Below, piece by piece: positions 1 through 5,266 of a stretch of 7,169 nucleotides of DNA. The DNA comes from Rubrobacter sp. (lineage in GTDB: Bacteria; Actinomycetota; Rubrobacteria; Rubrobacterales; Rubrobacteraceae), in NCBI GenBank assembly GCA_013815485.1, contig JACDGB010000084.1, positions 1-7,169 of the forward strand, read 5' to 3'. The notes under the pieces were generated by a model that saw only the letters and a list, made by a program, of their open reading frames with translations, searched no databases and was not told the origin of the DNA. The first letter of the stretch is position 1; every line of letters begins with the position of its first letter. A program made the position numbers and the translations under genes.

Positions 1-171
1 ACGTTCCACCGGCAAGTGAGCATCCTCTATTGCGGTCTCGCCGTGGTCTCGGGTGTATCCGCCGTCCTTCTGGCGCGCGGGTACGATATCCCCGGCATCC
101 TCCTGCTTCTGGCGTGCTGCGCGACGATAGCACTGCTCCCGCGGATAAGATCCGAAGAGCAAGAACGTTGA
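1..171 (+). CDS. C-terminal end of a probable undecaprenyl-phosphate sugar-1-phosphate transferase (WecA/MraY-like), 5' end outside window
   Basis: Frame 1 is open from the first base to TGA at 169-171, giving the last 56 residues of a protein that starts upstream. It begins TFHRQVSILYCGLA, has two hydrophobic stretches (about residues 6-24 and 29-45), and ends in a short charged tail (PRIRSEEQER). An HRQ followed by two closing membrane helices resembles the end of the WecA/TagO/MraY family, where a cytoplasmic loop with H-rich and SHRQ-like sequence precedes the last helices. These enzymes transfer a sugar-1-phosphate from a UDP-sugar to undecaprenyl phosphate at the membrane, the first step of lipid-linked glycan synthesis. 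A sugar-nucleotide dehydratase 1.1 kb away fits that role. Only the tail is visible and the catalytic Asp residues lie outside, so another polytopic membrane protein is possible. Confidence 0.55.
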   Translation, partial: TFHRQVSILYCGLAVVSGVSAVLLARGYDIPGILLLLACCATIALLPRIRSEEQER

Positions 172-324
172 GGACCATGCGGAATCCAGGTGAAAGCTCG
201 TCATGGAGCGAATCGAGGAGATCCAACCTCGCGGAAGGAAAACCCGCTCTTGTAGCCTCCGGCTTCGAGCTGATCTTTTGTCTCTGCTAAAAGCTGATGG
301 CTGAAAGCTCATCGCGCGACGCTT
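172..324. other. Intergenic region between convergent genes, with GCTGA-type repeat
   Basis: This 153-base stretch lies between the stops of the WecA-like gene and cysH. Its right half carries short reiterated words: GAGCTGATC at 267-275, then GCTGATGGCTGAAAGCTC at 293-310, with a related TGAAAGCTCGTC at 191-202. No strong hairpin with a T-run is evident. A 33-codon ORF starting at ATG 203 was considered and not called. Confidence 0.5.
293..310 (+). repeat. GCTGA-type intergenic element, copy 1
   Basis: The sequence GCTGATGGCTGAAAGCTC consists of three near-repeats of a hexamer, GCTGAT, GGCTGA and AAGCTC. A very similar word is found at 3287-3306, and a partial one on the minus strand at 4793-4809. 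All three lie between the 3' ends of convergent genes. Its role is unknown; a dispersed REP-like intergenic repeat or part of a bidirectional terminator are possibilities. Confidence 0.45.
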
Positions 325-1122
325 TTACTTCTCGTCTTCCTCCAATTCGAGGAGGCGCGTCTTCTCGGCGGGGAGGCGGGTGAGCCATGTGCTACGGGAG
401 TGAAGTCCGCACTCGGTCTTTTCCTGGCCGGACCAGCGGCCGGCGCGGGCGTCTTCTCCCGCCGCGACCTTGCGGGTGCAGGGTTCGCAGCCGATGCTTT
501 TGTAGCCTTGACCCCGCAATGGATTCAGGGGGACTTCGTATCTATCCACGTATTCCTGGACTTGCTCGGAGGTCCATCGGGCCAGCGGTGCTATCTTGGC
601 GACGCCGAAGTCCTCCTCCCAACCGGCGATGGGCGTGCCCGCGCGCTGCTCGGTCTGGCCGCGCCGGATGCCTGAGATCCAGGCTCCGTATCCCGCCAGC
701 GCCCGCCGCTGCGGCTCGACCTTGCGGATGTAGCAGCAGAGGTCCGGGTTCTTGTCGTACAGCGCGTCCCCGAACTGCCGCGCCTGATCCGCGACGCTCA
801 ACCCAGGCCGCATGACTTCTATCTCCATGCCGTAGCGTGCCACGACCTCTTCGCGGAACTTCACGGTCTCCCCGAACAAAAACCCGGTGTCGAGGGTGAA
901 GACGTGGCAGTTCACGCCGCGGCGCCAGACCATGTCGAGCAAAACCATTCCCTCAGCGCCACCGAAGGACACCGAGAGCGTCAGGCCATCCCCATAGGTC
1001 TCGGAGGCCCAGTCCAAGATCTCCGCCGCCGCTACTTCCTCTAGCTCACGGGAGATCCGCGCCAACTCATCCCGGCCAGGGACTTGCCCACTGCGCTCGT
1101 TGTGCGGGAGCCTGTTCTCCAT
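325..1122 (-). CDS. cysH: Phosphoadenylyl/adenylyl-sulfate reductase, iron-sulfur (APS reductase) type
   Basis: This 265-residue cytoplasmic enzyme of assimilatory sulfate reduction reduces activated sulfate (APS or PAPS) to sulfite with electrons from thioredoxin. The nucleotide-binding part has SVSFGGAEGM (50-59) and LDTGFLFGET (77-86), the family's SFG.ED and LDTG.LF.ET signatures. DLCCYIRKVEP (127-137) and GCEPC (211-215) supply the CC...CxxC set (Cys129, 130, 212, 215) that binds a [4Fe-4S] cluster in bacterial APS reductases. ECGLH (237-241) carries the catalytic Cys238, and GIRRGQ (151-156) is the usual substrate-binding arginine segment. The cluster cysteines mark it as the APS-preferring or dual-specificity type rather than the E. 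coli PAPS type. ATG 1122 is preceded by GGAAGG at short spacing, and a TATAAT box lies about 40 bases upstream. No other sulfate genes are next to it; it is divergent from the dehydratase gene. Confidence 0.93.
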   Translation of the reverse strand: MENRLPHNERSGQVPGRDELARISRELEEVAAAEILDWASETYGDGLTLSVSFGGAEGMVLLDMVWRRGVNCHVFTLDTGFLFGETVKFREEVVARYGMEIEVMRPGLSVADQARQFGDALYDKNPDLCCYIRKVEPQRRALAGYGAWISGIRRGQTEQRAGTPIAGWEEDFGVAKIAPLARWTSEQVQEYVDRYEVPLNPLRGQGYKSIGCEPCTRKVAAGEDARAGRWSGQEKTECGLHSRSTWLTRLPAEKTRLLELEEDEK

Positions 1123-1163
1123 AATCCTTCCCGTCAGACCGTTTCACTGATTGCAACCCGGCC

Positions 1164-1169
1164 ATTATA
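1164..1169 (-). promoter_or_regulatory. Candidate -10 box for cysH
   Basis: The minus strand reads TATAAT here, a perfect sigma-70 -10 hexamer in an otherwise GC-rich region. Transcription would begin near 1157 and give a leader of about 35 bases that includes the GGAAGG ribosome site. No good -35 hexamer lies at 16-18 bases upstream, so an activator may be needed. Confidence 0.5.
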
Positions 1170-1209
1170 AACGTAACTTCCAGGCGCTTGTGCTTCATCC
1201 ATGTTAAAA

Positions 1210-1261
1210 AACCCCAATATTGGACACATTTTCGTAACAAAAGGTGGAGAGAATTGGGGTT
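1210..1261. promoter_or_regulatory. 52-bp imperfect dyad between divergent cysH and dehydratase genes
   Basis: Outer arms AACCCCAAT (1210-1218) and ATTGGGGTT (1253-1261) are perfect 9-base inverted repeats. Inner arms CACATTTT (1225-1232) and AAAAGGTG (1239-1246) pair at 7 of 8 positions and share the same centre, near 1235.5. Within the left half, CCAATATTGG (1214-1223) is a perfect 10-base palindrome. On the minus strand the structure is followed directly by six T residues (+ strand A-run 1206-1211), as in an intrinsic terminator or attenuator. It could be a repressor operator, a transcription insulator or an RNA hairpin; the sequence alone does not decide. Confidence 0.5.
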
Positions 1262-1274
1262 GCGGCGGTGTTTC

Positions 1275-1303
1275 TGGATAAATGGGACGAATGAAATTAG
1301 AAT
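1275..1303 (+). promoter_or_regulatory. Candidate sigma-70-type promoter for the dehydratase gene
   Basis: TGGATA (1275-1280) and TAGAAT (1298-1303) are separated by 17 bases and match the -35 and -10 consensus at 4/6 and 5/6 positions. The expected start site falls on or next to base 1310, the A of the first in-frame ATG, so the message would be leaderless or have a 27-base leader if the ATG at 1337 is used. A weaker alternative is TTGGGG (1254-1259), 17 bases, GATAAA (1277-1282). Confidence 0.5.
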
Positions 1304-1309
1304 ACTGGC

Positions 1310-3253
1310 ATGTCTTTGAGGGAGAGAGTAGCTAGGATGGCGGGCCGGATGCAGGGAGTATTCCGGCATTCGCCGCCCACGCTGCGGCGATGGGCGGCCA
1401 TGCTCGTGGACGCGGTCATCGTCATGGAGTCGTTCGCCGTTGCTTTGCTGGTGCGGACAAACGGCGACGTGAAGTCTGAGTTCTGGATCACGTTCTGGCC
1501 GTCGGCGGCTTTCTCAGCGCTGGTGTTCGTGGTGTTGCTTCGCTGGAGCGGGGTCTACGAGAGCATCTTGCGATACACCGGTATCTACCAGGGCATCCGG
1601 GTGGCGAGCGCGACCTCCATAGCCGCGGGGACGCTGTTTATCGTGGATTTCGTGGTGGGGGCGGACGGCCTCAGCGTCTTGAACTTCAACCCGCTTCCGT
1701 TGTCTGTGCCCCTGATCGGTTCTTTATTAGCCTACGTCCAGCTCGTTGCCGTGCGGTTGTATCCTCGGGTGTTCTACGAGCTTTCCTTGAGGGAGGTTGG
1801 GCGGCAGACGCGGACGATCATCGTGGGGACCAGGAGGCCGGGGGTGGCGTTGGCCGGGCACATCTGGCGAACCGCCTCGATGAACACGCAGGTCGTCGGC
1901 TTCGTGAGCGAGTCTCCGGTGGATGTCGGCAAGCACATCGAAGGCGTGCCCGTGGCCGGGGTGATCGAGGACCTCGAAGGGGCCATCACTCGATACGGCG
2001 TGGATCAGGTCATCATCGCATCGCAAGATATCGACCGGGAGCAGGTGGATTTGATCTGGCGCACCTGCACGTCTGGCGGGGTCGAGGTGAAGGTGATGCC
2101 GGACCTCGGCGAGGTGCTGGAGCAGGGCGCCTTCAAGCTGCGGGAACTCCAGATCGAAGACCTCCTCGGCCGCGAGCCGGTGGACATAGATCTCGGCGCG
2201 CTCTCCGAATACATCAACGGCAAACGGGTGCTCGTCACCGGGGCGAGCGGGAGCATCGGCAAGGAGCTTAGTCGCCAAATCTCACGTCTCGGCCCGGCCC
2301 GGCTCGTGCTGCTCGACCGCGACGAGAGCGGACTGTACTACCTGAGCCAGGAACTGCGGCGCGAGGAGTTCCATGACGCGGAGGTGTTCGTCGGAGACGT
2401 GACGCAGCCCGAGCGGGTGAGCTTCGCCTTCGAGAGCTTCCGGCCCCACATCGTCTTCCACGCCGCCGCCTACAAGCACGTCCCCATGATGGAGCTACAG
2501 GCGACCGAGTGCATAACCAACAACGTGTTCGGCACCCTGAACATCGCTCGCAACGCCGGAGCCTACGGCGTGGAGAAGTTCATCAACGTCTCCACGGACA
2601 AGGCTGTGAACCCGGCCAACGTCATGGGCGCGACCAAGCGGCTCGCGGAGATGCTCGTTCGAGATCTCGCCTCCGAGTACCCGGAGACGGTCTATGCGTC
2701 GGTCAGGTTCGGGAACGTGCTCGGGAGCCGCGGTTCGGTCGTGCCCACCTTCCGCCAGCAGATAGAGGCCGGCGGCCCGGTCACGGTCACGCACCCTGAC
2801 ATGATCCGCTACTTCATGACCATCCCCGAAGCAGTCTCGCTCATCTTGCAAGCCGGGGCGATGGCCGAGGGCTACGGAACCTACGTCCTGGAGATGGGCC
2901 GTCCCGTCTCCATCACCGACCTGGCGCGGAAGATGATCGAGATCATGGGCGCACCCAATGTGCAGGTGAAGTTCGTCGGCCTCCGTCCTGGCGAGAAACT
3001 CGAAGAGGAGCTCGTCGAAGCAAGCGAGCAGCAGGCCCCGACCGGACACCCAATGGTCTTCCAACTAACCTCTGAGAGTACGGAACCTTCGGACGGCACG
3101 GACCTGCCGAAACTGGTGGATGGAATGGTCCATCATGCCCGCGCCCAGGAAGGGGGCAAATCCCTCGCCTTCCTGCGCCGCGCCGTCCCCAACTACTCCA
3201 CAGCCGATTTGCCAGAGGAGATGCGAGAGTTCCGCTATCCGCCGCAGCGGTGA
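1310..3253 (+). CDS. Membrane-anchored UDP-GlcNAc 4,6-dehydratase-like nucleotide-sugar enzyme (FlaA1/CapD/PglF/WbpM family)
   Basis: This 647-residue protein has the full-length layout of the family. The N-terminal membrane part has about four helices (roughly 30-50, 58-80, 101-117, 131-150). A first Rossmann-like domain follows from TIIVGTRRPGV (169-179). LLGREPVDIDL (285-295) is the conserved linker. The catalytic short-chain dehydrogenase domain has TGASGSIGKE (310-319) for NAD(P) binding, AAYKHVPMME (386-395), STDKAVNP (428-435), and NVMGATKR (437-444), where Met439 replaces the usual Tyr of YxxxK as is normal here. RFGNVLGSRGSV (467-478) and RPGEKLEEEL (559-568) are further signatures. 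Relatives convert UDP-GlcNAc to the 4-keto-6-deoxy sugar at the inner membrane face for capsule or glycan synthesis; the substrate here is inferred. No Shine-Dalgarno precedes ATG 1310. ATG 1337 (residue 10) has GAGGGAGAG 10-12 bases upstream and is an alternative start. Confidence 0.92.
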   Translation: MSLRERVARMAGRMQGVFRHSPPTLRRWAAMLVDAVIVMESFAVALLVRTNGDVKSEFWITFWPSAAFSALVFVVLLRWSGVYESILRYTGIYQGIRVASATSIAAGTLFIVDFVVGADGLSVLNFNPLPLSVPLIGSLLAYVQLVAVRLYPRVFYELSLREVGRQTRTIIVGTRRPGVALAGHIWRTASMNTQVVGFVSESPVDVGKHIEGVPVAGVIEDLEGAITRYGVDQVIIASQDIDREQVDLIWRTCTSGGVEVKVMPDLGEVLEQGAFKLRELQIEDLLGREPVDIDLGALSEYINGKRVLVTGASGSIGKELSRQISRLGPARLVLLDRDESGLYYLSQELRREEFHDAEVFVGDVTQPERVSFAFESFRPHIVFHAAAYKHVPMMELQATECITNNVFGTLNIARNAGAYGVEKFINVSTDKAVNPANVMGATKRLAEMLVRDLASEYPETVYASVRFGNVLGSRGSVVPTFRQQIEAGGPVTVTHPDMIRYFMTIPEAVSLILQAGAMAEGYGTYVLEMGRPVSITDLARKMIEIMGAPNVQVKFVGLRPGEKLEEELVEASEQQAPTGHPMVFQLTSESTEPSDGTDLPKLVDGMVHHARAQEGGKSLAFLRRAVPNYSTADLPEEMREFRYPPQR

Positions 3254-3261
3254 GATATCTA

Positions 3262-3292
3262 GTCAGCGAAGCTTCGGGCGGCAAACGCTGAC
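3262..3292. terminator. Hairpin between convergent genes, possible weak bidirectional terminator
   Basis: GTCAGCG (3262-3268) and CGCTGAC (3286-3292) are perfect 7-base inverted repeats around a 17-base loop, which itself includes part of the palindrome CGAAGCTTCG (3267-3276). The hairpin lies 9 bases past the dehydratase stop and 15 bases past the stop of the convergent small gene. No T-run follows on either strand, so intrinsic termination would be weak. Confidence 0.4.
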
Positions 3293-3306
3293 AGGCTGAA
3301 AAGCTC
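3287..3306 (+). repeat. GCTGA-type intergenic element, copy 2
   Basis: The sequence GCTGACAGGCTGAAAAGCTC matches the element at 293-310 apart from one substitution and two inserted A residues. It fills the gap between the hairpin and the stop codon of the convergent small membrane protein gene. Confidence 0.45.
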
Positions 3307-3546
3307 TTATTGTCTGCGTCCCTTGACGCCGAGATAAGTCAGGTATGCGCCGATGGAGAGTGAGATCACGATTATCGGCAGGTGCAAAAGGGCCAGGTAT
3401 GGGTTGCCTTGAAGGTCGTTCGAGTACCACGTATAGGAGCGCGTTATCCAGAAAAACAGCATGACGATGCCCATGATGAGGAGTATGTTGCACTGGCGTC
3501 GGGAGAGTTTCATTTCGGTTGGAAGTTTAGCAAACACGAAGGCCAT
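3307..3546 (-). CDS. Small two-helix membrane protein of unknown function
   Basis: I do not recognise this 79-residue protein. It has two clear hydrophobic segments, about residues 20-36 (NILLIMGIVMLFFWITR) and 51-73 (LALLHLPIIVISLSIGAYLTYLG). A polar aromatic loop (SYTWYSNDLQGNPY) lies between them and the tail is basic (VKGRRQ). The Lys/Arg before the first helix and after the second suggest both ends are cytoplasmic, as a hairpin in the membrane. The ATG at 3546 is the longest start; a second ATG at 3513 (MKLSRRQ) would give 68 residues and is just as likely from residue content, and neither has a good ribosome site. The stop is followed by the inter-gene hairpin shared with the dehydratase gene. 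It is divergent from the RnfC-like gene with about 116 bases between starts, so the two may be co-regulated. It could be a small subunit or an orphan membrane protein. Confidence 0.65.
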   Translation of the reverse strand: MAFVFAKLPTEMKLSRRQCNILLIMGIVMLFFWITRSYTWYSNDLQGNPYLALLHLPIIVISLSIGAYLTYLGVKGRRQ

Positions 3547-3551
3547 GTTCG

Positions 3552-3570
3552 TGACCGATCACACTGGTCA
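3552..3570. promoter_or_regulatory. Possible operator: TGACC/GGTCA inverted repeat over a -35 box
   Basis: TGACC (3552-3556) and GGTCA (3566-3570) are inverted repeats with a 9-base spacer. The right arm covers the proposed -35 hexamer of the RnfC-like gene and the left arm lies just upstream of the small membrane protein start, so a dimeric regulator here could affect both genes. The arms are short, and chance is a fair explanation. Confidence 0.3.
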
Positions 3571-3593
3571 GGCAAAGTTCCGAACGCTATACT
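3565..3593 (+). promoter_or_regulatory. Candidate sigma-70-type promoter for the RnfC-like gene
   Basis: TGGTCA (3565-3570) and TATACT (3588-3593) are separated by exactly 17 bases and match the -35 and -10 consensus at 4/6 and 5/6. The expected start near 3600 gives a leader of about 63 bases ending in a strong ribosome site. Confidence 0.6.
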
Positions 3594-3662
3594 AGCTGTA
3601 ACAGGCTAAACGGAGTTTGTAACCGCAAGCATCTGAAGTAGAGCATACGGAGGGCAAGAGTT

Positions 3663-4781
3663 GTGGCCGAATTGAAGAAGCGTAGCCTTGAAGAGGTAAA
3701 GGCGTTAAGCCGGGAGGATGCCGTCGAGATCATGCGCCAGGCTGGCATCGTGGGCGCTGGTGGCGGTGGTTTTCCGACGTACTTCAAGTACAAGAACCCG
3801 CAGCCGCGCTTGATCGTGAACTGCACCGAGTCGGAGCCAGGATACTGGGCGGATAAGATGGTCCACCGGGAATACTTCGACGAGTTCCTCGTGCTTTACG
3901 ACGTGCTCAAGGCGGTCTTCGGGATCGAGAAGGTCATCATGGGCGTCCACTTCAAGGATGAGGAGTGGTTCAAGCGCTACGACGAGAACGCCGACGGGCT
4001 CTACGAAGTCGTCCACGTAGCGGACAAGTACTCGATGGGCGAGGAGAAGACGCTCATCAAGAACATCTTCTACGAGGACAAAGAGCAGTGGGTTCCGCGC
4101 CGCATCGAACTGCCCGACGGCAACAAGCGCCCCGGTCTTCCGCTCGACGCGGGACACCTCGTCAACAACTCCGAGACGCTTTTGAACATGTACAACGCGC
4201 TCTTCTTCGGCAAGCCGGTCACGACCAAGTATTTGCAGGTGTTTGGCCCGGATCTACCGCTCCATCTTTACGAGGTTCCGCTCGGGGCGTCGGCAACGGA
4301 GATCCTCTCTCTCGCCGGCGTGGACGTGGAGGCCGAGGCAGGCAAGCTCTCCGTGATTGACGGCGGACCTTATCTGAACGAGATGGGGATCGAATCGCTG
4401 GGCGAGGGTGAAGACGCCTTCGTGCGGCGCACGACGAACGGTTTCCTCGTCATCCCGAAGGGCGTGGCGAGCAAGGAGTACGCCGGGATCAAGACCAGGC
4501 AGCCCGAGCAGGTCGAGTCGCTGGTCGGCAAGGTTTCAGGCGTGAACCTGCCGCTCGGCGGACGCTTCCTCAAGCCCGCTACGCCGCTTGTCTCCGAGGG
4601 CGATTCGGTCGAGTACGAGCAGAAGCTCGGCGAGCCCGTGGATGAGGGCTTCTCCATCGGCGTGTGGTCGAGCATGGAGGGTACTATCTCCTCCATCGAG
4701 GACGAGGTAGTGGCGATCAGCGCCGGCGAGTCCTTCAAGCAAGAGGCCAAAGTCGAGGCGGAGGCCGAAGCAAGACGATAG
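3663..4781 (+). CDS. RnfC/PduS/NuoF-like flavoprotein-fold protein lacking Fe-S cluster motifs
   Basis: This 372-residue protein opens with GTG 3663, with GGAGGG (3649-3654) 8 bases upstream. GIVGAGGGGFPTYFKY (28-43) and NCTESEPGYWADK (53-65) correspond to the G-rich GxGGAGFPTxxK and ECEP segments that form the nucleotide/FMN site in the complex I 51-kDa, RnfC and PduS families. YSMGEEKTLIKNIF (123-136) matches the YPQGxEKxLI segment. A likely SLBB ligand-binding domain covers about 190-245. The C-terminal part about 286-352 (LPLGGRFLKPATPLV, then GFSIGVWSSMEGTISSI) resembles the barrel-sandwich domain of RnfC and PduS. Relatives pass electrons between NADH and other carriers. Only one cysteine (Cys54) is present, so the [4Fe-4S] motifs of RnfC, PduS and NuoF are absent. 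The fold assignment is fairly firm; the reaction is unknown. It appears to be a single-gene unit with its own promoter and terminator. Confidence 0.75.
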   Translation: MAELKKRSLEEVKALSREDAVEIMRQAGIVGAGGGGFPTYFKYKNPQPRLIVNCTESEPGYWADKMVHREYFDEFLVLYDVLKAVFGIEKVIMGVHFKDEEWFKRYDENADGLYEVVHVADKYSMGEEKTLIKNIFYEDKEQWVPRRIELPDGNKRPGLPLDAGHLVNNSETLLNMYNALFFGKPVTTKYLQVFGPDLPLHLYEVPLGASATEILSLAGVDVEAEAGKLSVIDGGPYLNEMGIESLGEGEDAFVRRTTNGFLVIPKGVASKEYAGIKTRQPEQVESLVGKVSGVNLPLGGRFLKPATPLVSEGDSVEYEQKLGEPVDEGFSIGVWSSMEGTISSIEDEVVAISAGESFKQEAKVEAEAEARR

Positions 4782-4792
4782 ACAGAGGGTAT

Positions 4793-4809
4793 CGTCAGCG
4801 ATCAGGTTT
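4793..4809 (-). repeat. Partial GCTGA-type element at third convergent junction
   Basis: On the minus strand this reads AAACCTGATCGCTGACG and shares the CTGAY-GCTGA core with the elements at 293-310 and 3287-3306, but lacks the AAAGCTC tail. It lies between the RnfC-like stop and the terminator. The match is weaker and could be chance. Confidence 0.3.
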
Positions 4810-4810
4810 C

Positions 4811-4838
4811 GGGCCGGGGCGTCATGCTCCGGCCCTTT
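4811..4838 (+). terminator. Rho-independent terminator after the RnfC-like gene
   Basis: GGGCCGGGGC (4811-4820) pairs with GCTCCGGCCC (4826-4835) in a 10-base stem with one G-U pair and a 5-base loop (GTCAT), followed by TTT. It starts 30 bases after the TAG stop. The T-run is short but the stem is very stable. On the minus strand the same hairpin lies beyond the HAD-like gene stop, but with no T-run there, so it serves the plus strand better. Confidence 0.75.
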
Positions 4839-4863
4839 CCGTTGTTCGAACGGATGACGGCGA

Positions 4864-5205
4864 TTACCTGCGGAGCCTTTCGACTACCTTCCACAGTTTT
4901 TCGTCGTCCGGGTCACCGTCGAAGGGCGGGATGGCGTATCCGCCGTGGAACTCGGCGAAATCCGGCTGGTCGTCCACTACGAAGTCCACGGAGACGGGAG
5001 GCGGGGTGGACTTGCTGAAATACCCGAAGGCGAGGTCTTCGACGCTCAGCAGCCGGGCCGCGCTGGCCGCGTATGCGCTCCCCGCGCTCGACCGCAGGTA
5101 GACGTGATGCCCCATCTCCACGAGTTCTCGGAACACCTCGCGGGCGTGAGGGCGTGGCCGTCCGCCGGATACGAGTGTTCCTTGCACATCGAAGAAGACG
5201 TTCAC
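4864..5205 (-). CDS. Small HAD-fold protein with altered motif I (DxQGT)
   Basis: This 113-residue cytoplasmic protein has the core marks of the haloacid dehalogenase superfamily. They are motif I FFDVQGTLV (4-12), motif II with VYLRSS (35-40), a possible motif III lysine at Lys65, and motif IV DFVVDDQPDF (74-83) with Asp78 and Asp79. The nucleophile Asp6 is kept, but the second motif-I aspartate, the usual general acid/base of phosphatases, is Gln8. The protein is also very short, with no cap domain. It could be a phosphatase with changed chemistry, a phosphate-binding or regulatory relative, or a degenerate copy; the substrate is unknown. The start is GTG 5205: an in-frame TGA lies four codons upstream and motif I begins right after, so no other start fits, though the ribosome site is weak. 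It lies 61 bases after fabD on the same strand and may be co-transcribed. Confidence 0.75.
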   Translation of the reverse strand: MNVFFDVQGTLVSGGRPRPHAREVFRELVEMGHHVYLRSSAGSAYAASAARLLSVEDLAFGYFSKSTPPPVSVDFVVDDQPDFAEFHGGYAIPPFDGDPDDEKLWKVVERLRR

Positions 5206-5266
5206 GAAAAAGCTTCAGGCGTCATGCGGAATCGGGATCAGCCAGGTCGTTGCACGCTCCTGAAAC

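Noticed and set aside
176..186. CATGCGGAATC at 176-186 and again at 5223-5233, both in intergenic DNA near TGAA-AGCT words
   Set aside because: An 11-base match is within chance for this length, and the flanking similarity is in opposite orientation.
30..290. An 86-codon plus-strand ORF at the left edge
   Set aside because: It overlaps the WecA-like tail out of frame, has Arg/Ser-rich shadow composition and no ribosome site.
203..304. A 33-codon ORF (ATG 203) between the WecA-like and cysH genes, with AGGTGA about 10 bases upstream
   Set aside because: The ribosome site is poorly spaced, the product has no recognisable pattern, and its 3' end runs through the GCTGA repeat; it is more likely chance.
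1219..1228. TATTGGACAC occurs in two intergenic regions (near 1219 and near 6263)
   Set aside because: Many 10-base coincidences are expected in 7 kb, and neither copy sits at a proper distance from a -10 box.
1067..1369. A 100-codon minus-strand ORF covering the cysH/dehydratase intergenic region
   Set aside because: It overlaps the starts of both well-supported genes and both promoters, and its composition is not protein-like.
2495..3064. A 189-codon minus-strand ORF inside the dehydratase gene
   Set aside because: His/Asp/Arg-rich antisense shadow of a high-GC gene; the sense frame has all the family motifs.
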